From NCBI GenBank assembly GCA_018222965.1, contig JAAEZH010000008.1, positions 1-64,000 of the forward strand: a stretch of 64,000 nt of DNA, given 5' to 3'. The position numbers were made by a program, and so were the translations under genes. Within the stretch, counting starts at the first letter, position 1. The number at the start of each line of letters is the position of its first letter. Positions 7,991-16,821 of this stretch are shown here, piece after piece. Below the pieces are notes generated by a model. It ran no database searches. It was not told where the DNA came from and worked only from the letters and a program-made list of their open reading frames with translations. Origin of the DNA: Bacteroidota bacterium (GTDB taxonomy: Bacteria > Bacteroidota > Bacteroidia > Chitinophagales > Saprospiraceae).

Positions 7991-8542
7991 ATGAAAAAAA
8001 CAATTGGCAGTCTGCTCCTCCAGATCATTCCCGTAATGATCGGAGTTTATCTCGGATTCGTTGTATCCAATTGGGGAGAAAATCGAGAGCGGGAAAAACA
8101 AAAGCAAATTTTATCGCAAACCATTCAGGAAGAATTAAAAAGCAATCAATCCAAAATTGAAGCGGTTCTGGAATATCACATTATGCTTCGCGACAGTGCC
8201 AGAAGCAATACACAGGCATCTCTAAAGGGAAGACCCGATTATTTCAAGGGCACCAGACTGGCCAATCTTACCAGCAGTGCTTATGAAACGGGTATGCAGA
8301 CCGGGATTATCAACGAAATGCCCCTTGATCAGTTGCAGGAGTTAAACCAGGTATATACCGTGCAGGAATTTTATCAGGAATTTAGCAACATCCTGATGTC
8401 GGGTTTGATGACCATGGATTTTACCGAAAACAATGAAAATTTCCGCAAGATCAACAACTTCCTGGCTGTTTCCATGACCGATATTGTGATACAGGAAAGG
8501 CAGCTGTTGGAGCATTATTCCCGCTTTTTAAACGAGGACTGA
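7991..8542 (+). CDS. single-TM hypothetical protein (DUF6090-like layout)
   Basis: About 183 residues. One membrane helix lies at roughly residues 8-27 (IGSLLLQIIPVMIGVYLGFV), followed by SNWGENREREKQK and a helical soluble region. The layout (a helix ending in a WxEN-type motif, then a charged coiled coil) resembles the DUF6090 family common in Bacteroidota, but assignment is by resemblance only. The ATG at 7991 lies 2 bp after the GyrI-like stop codon, so the two are probably co-transcribed. Its 3' end overlaps the convergent acetyltransferase by 28 bp. Function unknown. Confidence 0.7.
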   Translation: MKKTIGSLLLQIIPVMIGVYLGFVVSNWGENREREKQKQILSQTIQEELKSNQSKIEAVLEYHIMLRDSARSNTQASLKGRPDYFKGTRLANLTSSAYETGMQTGIINEMPLDQLQELNQVYTVQEFYQEFSNILMSGLMTMDFTENNENFRKINNFLAVSMTDIVIQERQLLEHYSRFLNED

Positions 8543-9045
8543 TACTCCCTGTTTTTGCGAAAAAACAAAGCCGGTAGCTCATCTTTCTTTTCCTCCTTCC
8601 AAAAGGAAAAGCCAAGGCGCCTGAGCAGTTGGATGGAGGCGGTATTCGGCGGATCCGTCACCGCATGCAAATCTTCAAAATCCAGCTTTCGAAAAGCATA
8701 CTGTACGATGCGTTCTGCCGCTTCGGTGGCGAATCCCTGTTTCCAGCTGTCGCCTTTCAGTCCGTATAGCAATTGGGGTTTCTTTTCCTCAAAGAAATGC
8801 CACAAACCGGTAAACCCAAGCGCTTCCCGGGTATCCCAGGCTTTGTAGATCAGCCACAATCCATATTGCTTATCCCGGTGTAAGTTTTCGTTTATCTCCA
8901 GTAAATTCAGGACGGTATCCATCTCCACCTGCTTATCATCCCACAAAAATTGCCGGACCTCCGGCAAACACCAAATGTGGTGCAGCACCTCAGCGTCTGA
9001 ATGCTGCACGGGACGAAGCAATAATCTGGAGGTTCTTAATACCAT
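8515..9045 (-). CDS. GNAT family N-acetyltransferase
   Basis: A 176-residue RimJ/RimL-type acetyltransferase. It starts with RTSRLLLRPVQHSDAEVL, has the substrate-side strand EALGFTGLWHF, an acetyl-CoA loop region WKQGFATEAAERIVQYAF and the NTASIQLLRRLGF motif. The acceptor is unknown. It converges with and overlaps the 3' end of the preceding TM protein by 28 bp. Confidence 0.88.
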   Translation of the reverse strand: MVLRTSRLLLRPVQHSDAEVLHHIWCLPEVRQFLWDDKQVEMDTVLNLLEINENLHRDKQYGLWLIYKAWDTREALGFTGLWHFFEEKKPQLLYGLKGDSWKQGFATEAAERIVQYAFRKLDFEDLHAVTDPPNTASIQLLRRLGFSFWKEEKKDELPALFFRKNREYQSSFKKRE

Positions 9046-9185
9046 TTTACCGGTCGGTTATTTTTATCCGTTTATAAACGTAACTAAATGTTTAATAACG
9101 GATAATATTAAATTCTTGTTCCAAATTTGTGTCAACATTTGGTACCACTTGTAATAAAATTGTGAAGAAAGTAAAATGTGGATTT

Positions 9186-9515
9186 ATGAGAAGTTTGAAA
9201 AACATGGTGCAATTGATCGGTAATCTCGGTCAGGATGTAGATTTTAAAACAACCGAAAAAGGCAAGACGCTGGCAAAGGTCTCTATAGCGACCCATGAAA
9301 GCTACAAAAATGCCGAAGGCGAAAAGGTAGAAGAAGTGCAGTGGCACAATCTGATTGGCTGGGGAAAAACAGCCGAACTCATGGAAAAGTACTGGAAGAA
9401 AGGGAAAGAAGTGGCCGTACAGGGCAAACTTGTTCACCGGACTTATCAGGACAAAGAGGGCGTCAACAAATACATAACCGAGGTCGTGGTAAACGATTTT
9501 AAGATGTTTAATTGA
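9186..9515 (+). CDS. ssb: single-stranded DNA-binding protein
   Basis: A 109-residue OB-fold SSB. It has the family pattern MVQLIGNLGQDVD at the start, KVSIATHESYKN, the strand VQWHNLIGWGKTAEL and GKEVAVQGKLVHRTYQDKEG. It coats single-stranded DNA during replication and repair. It is short: the OB domain ends with VVNDFKMFN, and the acidic C-terminal tail that recruits partner proteins is missing, so it may be an accessory SSB rather than the main one. ATG 9186 or the internal ATG 9204 are both plausible; upstream in-frame codons from 9129 look non-coding. Confidence 0.92.
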   Translation: MRSLKNMVQLIGNLGQDVDFKTTEKGKTLAKVSIATHESYKNAEGEKVEEVQWHNLIGWGKTAELMEKYWKKGKEVAVQGKLVHRTYQDKEGVNKYITEVVVNDFKMFN

Positions 9516-9523
9516 CATTCTTC

Positions 9524-9548
9524 GGGGCATTCGAGTATCGGATGCCCC
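9524..9548 (+). terminator. likely terminator after ssb
   Basis: GGGGCAT and ATGCCCC form a 7-bp stem, with GAGTATCG-type bases in the loop, followed by TCCTTT. The U tract is short, so this is moderate evidence. Confidence 0.55.
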
Positions 9549-9598
9549 TCCTTTACTTATGCGTTTGGGTATAGCCTGCCAAAATTACATGGCCGGAA

Positions 9599-10150
9599 CT
9601 ATGCATGCATTTTGGCTATTTCCCAGTCTTCCCGCAGCAATCCATAATAGTTGGATGTAATCAAATCTCCCTGCCCGGTTCGAAAATCATCCCGGAGCCT
9701 GCCTTCTAATTTGAAGTTGTTCTTTTCCGCAATACGGCAACTCCCCAGATTCTTTTCGTCGGCATAGAGGTAGAGCTTATGGAGATTCAATTCGGTAAAG
9801 GAAAAATGAATCATTTCTCCCACTCCATAGGTTCCCAGCCCTTTACTGTTAAAAGGTTTATCAACAAAATAAGCCAGTTCCGCTTTGGGAACATTCCAAT
9901 CGAGATTCTTTATTACGAAATAACCAACAGGTCTGGACTCCGGGATATAATCCAATAAAAAAGCCCAGCCTTCCCGCTGATTGCGTTGTCTGATTTTCAA
10001 CCGCAAATGCCTGGCAGCACTAATTCGGCTTTTACAGGCGTCCAGTGTAATGGGAAAGTATCGTTCCAAATGAGGGGCATTAGCCTGAACCAGGTCGAAA
10101 AATGCCCGGCTGTCGCGTTGTCTGATCGGTCTGAAATTAAAATCGTTCAT
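9599..10150 (-). CDS. GNAT family N-acetyltransferase (RimL-like)
   Basis: About 183 residues of the ribosomal-protein-serine acetyltransferase-like (RimL) group: FRPIRQRDSRAFFDLV, VGYFVIKNLDWNVPKAELAYFV, FNSKGLGTYGVGEMIHFSF (acetyl-CoA loop) and NLGSCRIAEKNNFKLEGRLRDD near the C-terminus. ATG 10150 is preferred; the longer reading frame starts with TTG at 10168, next to the stop codon of the upstream gene. That gene (PqqB-like) is on the same strand about 20 bp away, so the two may be co-transcribed. Acceptor unknown. Confidence 0.88.
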   Translation of the reverse strand: MNDFNFRPIRQRDSRAFFDLVQANAPHLERYFPITLDACKSRISAARHLRLKIRQRNQREGWAFLLDYIPESRPVGYFVIKNLDWNVPKAELAYFVDKPFNSKGLGTYGVGEMIHFSFTELNLHKLYLYADEKNLGSCRIAEKNNFKLEGRLRDDFRTGQGDLITSNYYGLLREDWEIAKMHA

Positions 10151-10169
10151 GTATGGTCTTTTAGCCAAT

Positions 10170-11129
10170 TCAAAAAGGAATTTTCATTCCCTGTCCGGCC
10201 AGATTATATCCTTTTTGAAGAACCTCATTTTGAGCTTCCACATCAAACAAGAGCGGATTTGTATGATTGAAATGTATGAAATGCACTTTCGCCCGATCCG
10301 CATCTGATAATCCGTCCAGCAAAGCCATACTTTCAGCCACAAAAGGATGCGGAATTTCAGCCATGTTTCGATTGGGCAATTCTCCGTCTTTGAAGAATGT
10401 AGCATCCAGGAATGCAATATCTACCTCCGGCAAATAGGCCCGAATGTCCCGATCCCAGCGTTCCCATTTATCAATATCCGGAATAAAAAGGGCCTTCTTT
10501 CTTCCAAAAGCAATTTCATAGCCGGCCGTTTCCGAAAACTCATCCCGATGAGGGACCAAAAACGGACGAATAGAAACTTCCGGACGAAGGGCTGTGGTCG
10601 AATCCGGCTTTAATTCCCGGATTGAAATATTCTCCAATTCTACGAGTTGACTCCAGGGTCCGTTTGTTTGCAAAAATGCGCCCATCTTGGGGAGGGCATG
10701 CACCGGGATCGCATTCGCTCCAATTACTTCCCGTCCCAATTGTATCAAACCGGCATAATGTCCAATATGCGCATGAGTCAGTACAATACCAGCCGGCATT
10801 TTCCCCGGACTTACCTTTGAATTTTGGTACAACAGATCCAATTGCTCCCGAATATTTGGAGTCGCTTCAAAAAGAAAATAGGTATCTGCTTGCTCATCCA
10901 CAATGGCCAGGCAAGCCGGATAGCGTTTTAAGCCCTCATTTTGAGCCACCTTCCGGCAACAGCTTTTGACGCAAGCTGCTTGCGGATAACCCGCATCCTG
11001 AGCCGTTCCAAGGACCATTAAATATCGATCAGGACTAGTCGATGGCTGATTTTGAGAAGGGACTTGTTCCGAACACCCAAACAAGCCCGTAAGTAAAAGT
11101 AAGAGTCCTATAATCCAGCTACCATTCAT
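10170..11129 (-). CDS. PqqB-like MBL-fold metallo-hydrolase lipoprotein
   Basis: A 319-residue predicted lipoprotein (signal peptide ending LFGCSEQ) with a metallo-beta-lactamase fold. The N-terminal LGTAQDAGYPQAAC and clustered cysteines (CVKSCC) resemble the PqqB/phosphodiesterase-like branch. The metal motif is LTHAHIGHYAGL (HxHxGH), with the later ligands probably PHRDEF and FIPDIDKW. It has no neighbouring pqq genes, so PQQ synthesis is not implied. It is probably a periplasmic hydrolase of unknown substrate. The lipobox and single start support the ATG at 11129. Confidence 0.82.
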   Translation of the reverse strand: MNGSWIIGLLLLLTGLFGCSEQVPSQNQPSTSPDRYLMVLGTAQDAGYPQAACVKSCCRKVAQNEGLKRYPACLAIVDEQADTYFLFEATPNIREQLDLLYQNSKVSPGKMPAGIVLTHAHIGHYAGLIQLGREVIGANAIPVHALPKMGAFLQTNGPWSQLVELENISIRELKPDSTTALRPEVSIRPFLVPHRDEFSETAGYEIAFGRKKALFIPDIDKWERWDRDIRAYLPEVDIAFLDATFFKDGELPNRNMAEIPHPFVAESMALLDGLSDADRAKVHFIHFNHTNPLLFDVEAQNEVLQKGYNLAGQGMKIPF

Positions 11130-11200
11130 TTTTCAAATATAATGCCCTCCGGTTGATCTTTTGGAGTTTGGCGTTGTTTACTCCCTTTAATAGCCGCTTT

Positions 11201-12604
11201 ATGAAAACATCACAAGACCTGGGAATCCGCCCTATCGGCAAATTGCTGACCAAAATGGCCGTGCCGGCATCTATTGGGATTCTGGTGATGTCTATCTATT
11301 TCATTGTTGATACCATCTTTGTCGGACGCTTTGTCGGTACACTCGGCATAGCAGCCATTACCGTAGTAATGCCAATCACCTTTTTGATTTCTTCTATTGG
11401 TATGGCTATTGGTGTGGGTGGATCATCCATCGTTTCCAGAGCGCTGGGAGCCGATGACAATTCAAAAGCAGACCGCACCTTTGGCAATATGGTGTCTCTG
11501 GCCTTTACCTTTGCCTTAATCCTGGTCGGTGTAGGTGTCTTTTTTATGGAAGAGATCCTGCTGCTGTTTGGTGCACAGGGAGATATCATGGAGCCGGCGA
11601 AAGAGTATTTTCAGATCATACTGATCGGTGTCCCTTTTTTGGCCTGGGCCATGATGTCAAACAACCTGATGCGCGCCGAAGGGGCGCCAAAAATGGCCAT
11701 GATGGTCATGCTTATTCCCGCTGTCGCGAATATCATCCTGGACCCTATTTTAATCATTTGGATGGACTGGGGATTAGCGGGTGCCGCCTGGGCTACAAGC
11801 ATTTCCTACATTGCCAGTGCCGTCTTTTCAGCCTGGTTCTTCATCAGGGGAAAATCCGAATTAAATCTTAATCTGGTTGATTTGAAATGGCGCTTGCCCA
11901 TTCTGAAAGAGATCAGCTCAATAGGCTCCGTCACGCTTGCCCGTCAGGGAACCATCAGCATTCTGACGATTGTATTAAACCACAGCTTATTTCAGTACGG
12001 CAATGAGATGGCCGTAGCCGTTTTTGGCATCATCAACCGGATTGCCATGTTTGCCAACTTTCCGGTGCTGGGTATTACGCAGGGATTTCTCCCTATTGCC
12101 GGATACAACTATGGCGCAAAAAAATGGGGACGGGTTCGGCAGACCCTCCGATTGTCTATCCGTACCGGAACCCTTATTGCTGTTGGTATTCTGAGCATGA
12201 TCCTATTGTTTAAAGAACCCTTCGTTGGTTTGTTTACAACAGATCCGGAATTGCTTGAGCGAACGCCCTCTTCTTTGATGATCGTGTTTATGGGCACCCC
12301 CTTTATTGTGGTCAACCTGATTGGCTCAGCTTATTTTCAGGCAGTTGGCAAAGCGCTTCCTGCTCTGCTGTTAACCATGACAAAACAGGGGTTCTTCTTA
12401 ATTCCCCTCATTCTGATCCTTCCAATATTCTTTGGGTTGGACGGGATATGGTATGGATTTCCTATAGCAGATACCTTATCTGCCGTGGTTACCTTTCTGT
12501 ATCTAAAACGAGAAATGCGAAAAAACCTGCCGGAAGCAGATGAAGAAGATCCTCCCACCTTTTCTGAAGTAGAAGATCCGATCCTGAGTGAAATAGCGGA
12601 GTAA
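11201..12604 (+). CDS. MATE family efflux transporter
   Basis: A 467-residue membrane protein with 12 predicted helices in two MatE domains. The first begins IGKLLTKMAVPASIGILVMS and continues IVDTIFVGRFVGTLGIAA; the second begins KEISSIGSVTLARQGT. MATE proteins expel drugs, organic cations or metabolites using Na+ or H+ gradients across the inner membrane. The closest group by eye is the NorM/DinF-like branch common in Bacteroidota. The start at 11201 removes a short non-conserved N-terminal stretch of the longer reading frame. Substrate unknown. Confidence 0.92.
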   Translation: MKTSQDLGIRPIGKLLTKMAVPASIGILVMSIYFIVDTIFVGRFVGTLGIAAITVVMPITFLISSIGMAIGVGGSSIVSRALGADDNSKADRTFGNMVSLAFTFALILVGVGVFFMEEILLLFGAQGDIMEPAKEYFQIILIGVPFLAWAMMSNNLMRAEGAPKMAMMVMLIPAVANIILDPILIIWMDWGLAGAAWATSISYIASAVFSAWFFIRGKSELNLNLVDLKWRLPILKEISSIGSVTLARQGTISILTIVLNHSLFQYGNEMAVAVFGIINRIAMFANFPVLGITQGFLPIAGYNYGAKKWGRVRQTLRLSIRTGTLIAVGILSMILLFKEPFVGLFTTDPELLERTPSSLMIVFMGTPFIVVNLIGSAYFQAVGKALPALLLTMTKQGFFLIPLILILPIFFGLDGIWYGFPIADTLSAVVTFLYLKREMRKNLPEADEEDPPTFSEVEDPILSEIAE

Positions 12605-12631
12605 CACACAATTTGTATTTTCAGGGAAAAA

Positions 12632-13162
12632 ATGCAGCAGCTGAAATCTCCTGTCCTTTTCATTCTCCCTTTTTTATTCCTCGCCTGTACCGAAAGTCTA
12701 CCGGAAGCGCCGACTTCAGATTGTACCATCACTACTTATTATCTCATGCGCCATGCAGAGAAAGATACCATCCCAAAAGACCCGGACCTTTCGGAAGTTG
12801 GTGTTCAACGTGCCCAGTTGCTTCAGGAGATGTTTGCTCAAAATGAGCTGAATGCCATCTATTCCACCGATTATAAGCGAACCATGCAAACGGTGCAGTG
12901 GATCGCTTCTCACCACCAGCTAGACATCCGAAAGTACGACCCGACCGAACGCGCTGCTTTTATCCAGGGATTGCGGGTTAATCATACCGGTCAAAAGGTT
13001 TTGATTGTTGGTCATAGCAACACCATCCCTGCCCTGCTCAACTATCTTACCGAAACAACAGAATACAGCACCTTTCCCGATCACGATTACAACGATCTGT
13101 TTATAGTAACCGAGGCAGGAAATGTGGTGGACGTGACACATTTAGAATATGGCAATCAATAG
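12632..13162 (+). CDS. histidine phosphatase family lipoprotein (SixA-like)
   Basis: A 176-residue protein with a lipoprotein signal (FLFLACTES). The phosphatase RHG-type motif is LMRHAEKD, where the His is the phospho-acceptor; it is followed by LSEVGVQRAQLL, the arginine-bearing STDYKRTMQT, and IVGHSNTIPALL with the second catalytic His. This is the branch-1 histidine phosphatase fold (phosphoglycerate mutase superfamily, SixA-like size). The lipoprotein signal places it in the periplasm or outer membrane rather than the cytosol. Substrate unknown. It follows the MATE gene by 27 bp on the same strand. Confidence 0.85.
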   Translation: MQQLKSPVLFILPFLFLACTESLPEAPTSDCTITTYYLMRHAEKDTIPKDPDLSEVGVQRAQLLQEMFAQNELNAIYSTDYKRTMQTVQWIASHHQLDIRKYDPTERAAFIQGLRVNHTGQKVLIVGHSNTIPALLNYLTETTEYSTFPDHDYNDLFIVTEAGNVVDVTHLEYGNQ

Positions 13163-13252
13163 TTAGTCCTCCATTCGGGCATGACCCGCATAATCTGTAT
13201 TTTAGCCTTTCAAACTTGTCTCTAGCATTCCATAACGCTCAAAACGCGAACC

Positions 13253-16200
13253 ATGAATAAAAACCTTTACCTAGTATTTTGCCTTTTGGCTTGTTTAGGT
13301 TTCAGTAATCTGTCAGCACAAGATACCATTGTGGTACAGACCTTAACCTGGGACTCCACCAGCCGGGCGGGCTATTTTGACTTTCCGGATGATCCGGATG
13401 AAACATACCGAAAAATCATCATGCGCTACAACATGCGGTGTCATGATGCAGCCGTTGGAAACGGGAATACAGGGTGTTACGAATGGGATTATTCCTGCAA
13501 CACCTTCATTACCGATCCCAATATGCAGGATTCAACCCGCTCCACGCACCCAACCCATTTGATATCCAATTTTGATGGTGATGTGTTTGAATATGTGACG
13601 TTCCCAACTTACACCTACCTGCAGTTTATGCAACACAGTGTAACCTACACCGATATTATCAACGAATCGACTGCTACCATTGGCAACGGAAACGAAACCC
13701 TCGTGCTCGACAACTTCGCGGCAATGGGCAGACATCAATTCCTGTATACCGCCGATGAATTGAACAACGCAGGCCTGGGAGCCGGTCCAATTACCGGTTT
13801 GAGATTCTCGCTGTCTTTTGCGGGAGGAGAAGTATCCTATCTGCGAGTACGCCTGAAGGCCACCAGCAAAACAGAATTGGATCCCAATGATCCGGACCTG
13901 GACGGATTCACGGAAGTGTATTTCCTGAATACGCCTTTCAATATTGCCGGTCCGCAAGCCCTCAATTTTTACCAGGACTTTGACTGGGACGGCACTTCAA
14001 ATGTAATCGTGGACTACAGTTTCACCAATCCAACACCCTTTATTTCAAATACAATTTTGGCCGACGATTCCGGATTTAATGCGGGCTTGATCAACTCTAC
14101 CCCCGATAATGCGCTGGGTTTTGCCGGTGCAGGTGTAGTGGATATATCCAATGCCGCTGACATGGCTTCGATTTCTGATGAGATTACGGTTTCTTTCTGG
14201 TCATACGGAGATACGGATGTTATGCCGGCAAACTCTTATGCCCTCGAAGCTACCGACGCCAACAGCAATCGCCAGGTCAACGTACACCTCCCCTGGAGCA
14301 ACTCCCGTATTTACTGGGATTGTGGAAATGACGGTTCCGGTTATGACCGAATCGATAAAGCAGCCAATCCGGCTGATTTTGAAGGCCAATGGAATCACTG
14401 GGCATTTACTAAAAATGCAGCCAGCGGGGAAATGAAAATTTATCTCAATGGTTCCCTTTGGCATACCGGTACCGGAAAGACCAAGGCCATCGATATTGAA
14501 ACCTTCTATTTTGGTGCCGGCGTAAACAGCAATGGCGCCTATTACGGGCTGCTGGATGAAATCCGAATTTGGAACACAGAACTTGACGAAGCAACTATTC
14601 AGGATTGGATGTTTACTTCCGTGACCGATCAGCATCCGAGCTATGCCAACCTCGTTGCGTATCACCAACTCGATGAAGGCATCGGAACAGTTGCCATGGA
14701 TGATGGTCCGGGCGGCGTGCCGGCTCTTATTTACGAATTTCCGGCCTGGAGACTTAACCGCGGCAAAGACCTTTATAAAAACTTTGAGTCTACCAGCATG
14801 CGTCCGCAATTCACCTTTGTACAAGGCGAATACGTGCTGGAAGACCAGATAATTACCGTCTTAGACTCTATTCCAAACAATCCACATTCTGTGATCTCCT
14901 TTGGCGTAGACGGTACCGATCTGGTTGCGCTGGATACTACATACCTCTATCCGGCCGGTGAGCTGCAGGTGATCGACGAAAATGGCAATGAAGTAGGTAC
15001 CGAATACCAGGAACCGGAAGGCTCCATTGAAATTGGTGAATTGACTTACTACCTAAAACAAGACGCTAAATTTGAGATCCTATCATTGGTTACCCCTTAC
15101 GGGAATGGCCTGGATTTGGGTCCCGAAGGTGCTACCTTTTACTACGACCTCACTGATTATGCCCCTATTCTCAAAGGCGAGAAGTATATGTCTATGGAAA
15201 TGGGTGGCCAGAATCAGGAGGAAATGGACATTCAATTCTGGTTCATTACCGGTACGCCGGAGCGGGACATTCTACAGATTCAGAATATCTGGCCGTTCCG
15301 TCGGGGCTGGTACGACCAAATCCAAAATGACGATTTCTTTGAGCCACGCGATGTTGCTTTACGCGCAGACGGCGATAAATTCAAAGTGCGTTCTTCCATA
15401 ACCGGACACGGTCAGAATGGAGAATTTGTTCCACGGAATCACTACATCAACCTCGATGGTGGTACACAGGAGTTTGAATTCCAGGTTTGGAAAGAATGTT
15501 CTGAAAACCCCATGTATCCACAAGGTGGTACCTGGACCTTTGATCGCGCCGGATGGTGCCCGGGTCTGGAAACCATTATACATGAAAATGACCTCAGTTT
15601 CCTCGTTACAGCGGGAGAAAGTGTAAACATCGACTATGGGGTTAATGGCGCTTTCATGCCGGAAGCCAATTATCTGGTTTCTTCGCAGATGGTAACTTAT
15701 GGACCACTGAATCACGACCTGGATGCCTCGCTTGAGTCTATCATTCGCCCAACAGATCTGCATCAGTATGGCCGATTTAATCCGGCTTGTAATCTGCCTC
15801 GTATTGTGGTGCGAAATGGAGGGTCCAGCACCATCAACAGCCTGAAGATCCAGTACCGTGTAGAAGGTGCCGGCACTCGGGTATACGATTTCACAGAGCC
15901 CATTTACGCCGGTGAAGTGCGCGAGATAGACCTTCCGGTTAATGCTACCGGCTTCTGGAATACATCCGAGGATGACAAGATTTTTGAAGTGAAATTCCTG
16001 GAAGTAAATGGAGGTTCTGATGACAATCCGGACAATGACATCATGACTTCCCGTTTTGAATTGCCGGAGCTCTTTGATATTGAGGAGACGATCATCCTCA
16101 AATTCAAAACCAACAACCGGGCCAGCGAAAACTTCTGGACCATTAAGGATGAAACCGGTACAACCGTGCTTTCACGGAATGGCATGTCAAATGCTACTAC

Positions 16201-16705
16201 CTATGAAGACGAGATCGTTCTTCCTGATGGTTGTTATTCGCTCTTTGTGGAAGATACCGGCGACGATGGATTGTCTTACTGGTATTGGGATCAGGTAGAC
16301 CCTTCTGTTGGAAGTGGCTTTTTTAAGTTCCAGTACTACTACAACAACTTTGCGCTTACACTTGAAAACTTCGAATCTGAATTTGGAGGCCTTGTACGCT
16401 ATGATTTTGTGGTAGGTCAGTATACCAATACCGAAGAGGTTATTGAAGAGCCTCGTTTGTTCTCCGTTTATCCAAACCCGGCTGCAGAAATGCTGACCGT
16501 TGAGATACAGGGTTATGGAGCAGACCGGTTTGAAATCGACCTGATTGATCCGACGGGCAAGCTTATCCGCACGGAGCAGGTAACTCCCAATACAGCTGAT
16601 GGCTTTATTCACGAGCTTTCGCTGAATGGCCTTGCGCCAGGCATGTATTATACGCGTGTAAGACATGCGTCTAACACCTGGACACGACCCTTTGTAAAAA
16701 TGTAA
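13253..16705 (+). CDS. large secreted LamG / PNGase F-like protein with T9SS sorting domain
   Basis: A 1150-residue secreted protein. Order: Sec signal peptide (ending NLSAQ); a region around residues 30-90 whose CYEWDYSCNTF and RYNMRCHDA motifs resemble the N-terminal domain of peptide-N-glycosidase F; a LamG/concanavalin-like segment at about residues 270-460 (ITVSFWSYG, NHWAFTKNAASGEMKIYLNG, YGLLDEIRIWN); a second PNGase F-like beta region around 560-840; and a C-terminal T9SS type A domain starting FSVYPNPAAEM and ending with LAPGMYYTRVRHA. It should be exported across the outer membrane by the Por system. A glycan- or glycoprotein-related role is inferred only from the domains. The gene is followed by a strong terminator. 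Confidence 0.85.
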   Translation: MNKNLYLVFCLLACLGFSNLSAQDTIVVQTLTWDSTSRAGYFDFPDDPDETYRKIIMRYNMRCHDAAVGNGNTGCYEWDYSCNTFITDPNMQDSTRSTHPTHLISNFDGDVFEYVTFPTYTYLQFMQHSVTYTDIINESTATIGNGNETLVLDNFAAMGRHQFLYTADELNNAGLGAGPITGLRFSLSFAGGEVSYLRVRLKATSKTELDPNDPDLDGFTEVYFLNTPFNIAGPQALNFYQDFDWDGTSNVIVDYSFTNPTPFISNTILADDSGFNAGLINSTPDNALGFAGAGVVDISNAADMASISDEITVSFWSYGDTDVMPANSYALEATDANSNRQVNVHLPWSNSRIYWDCGNDGSGYDRIDKAANPADFEGQWNHWAFTKNAASGEMKIYLNGSLWHTGTGKTKAIDIETFYFGAGVNSNGAYYGLLDEIRIWNTELDEATIQDWMFTSVTDQHPSYANLVAYHQLDEGIGTVAMDDGPGGVPALIYEFPAWRLNRGKDLYKNFESTSMRPQFTFVQGEYVLEDQIITVLDSIPNNPHSVISFGVDGTDLVALDTTYLYPAGELQVIDENGNEVGTEYQEPEGSIEIGELTYYLKQDAKFEILSLVTPYGNGLDLGPEGATFYYDLTDYAPILKGEKYMSMEMGGQNQEEMDIQFWFITGTPERDILQIQNIWPFRRGWYDQIQNDDFFEPRDVALRADGDKFKVRSSITGHGQNGEFVPRNHYINLDGGTQEFEFQVWKECSENPMYPQGGTWTFDRAGWCPGLETIIHENDLSFLVTAGESVNIDYGVNGAFMPEANYLVSSQMVTYGPLNHDLDASLESIIRPTDLHQYGRFNPACNLPRIVVRNGGSSTINSLKIQYRVEGAGTRVYDFTEPIYAGEVREIDLPVNATGFWNTSEDDKIFEVKFLEVNGGSDDNPDNDIMTSRFELPELFDIEETIILKFKTNNRASENFWTIKDETGTTVLSRNGMSNATTYEDEIVLPDGCYSLFVEDTGDDGLSYWYWDQVDPSVGSGFFKFQYYYNNFALTLENFESEFGGLVRYDFVVGQYTNTEEVIEEPRLFSVYPNPAAEMLTVEIQGYGADRFEIDLIDPTGKLIRTEQVTPNTADGFIHELSLNGLAPGMYYTRVRHASNTWTRPFVKM

Positions 16706-16735
16706 TAGCACCTTTCGGCTTGACCGAAAAGGTTT

Positions 16736-16772
16736 AAGCCGGATTGTGACAAGCTCATAATCCGGCTTTTTT
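16736..16772 (+). terminator. rho-independent terminator after the T9SS protein
   Basis: AAGCCGGATT pairs with AATCCGGCTT across a short loop that itself contains TGA/TCA pairing, followed by a T-rich run. An additional smaller hairpin (ACCTTTCGG/CCGAAAAGGT) sits just upstream at about 16709-16733. Confidence 0.9.
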
Positions 16773-16821
16773 ATTTAATACACGCAGGCAAAGTCAAAGT
16801 ACCTGCACCAAAATTCAACGC

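Noticed and set aside
10170-11129. pqqB of a PQQ biosynthesis cluster
   Set aside because: The gene carries a lipoprotein signal and has no pqqA, C, D or E neighbours, so only the fold relationship is claimed.
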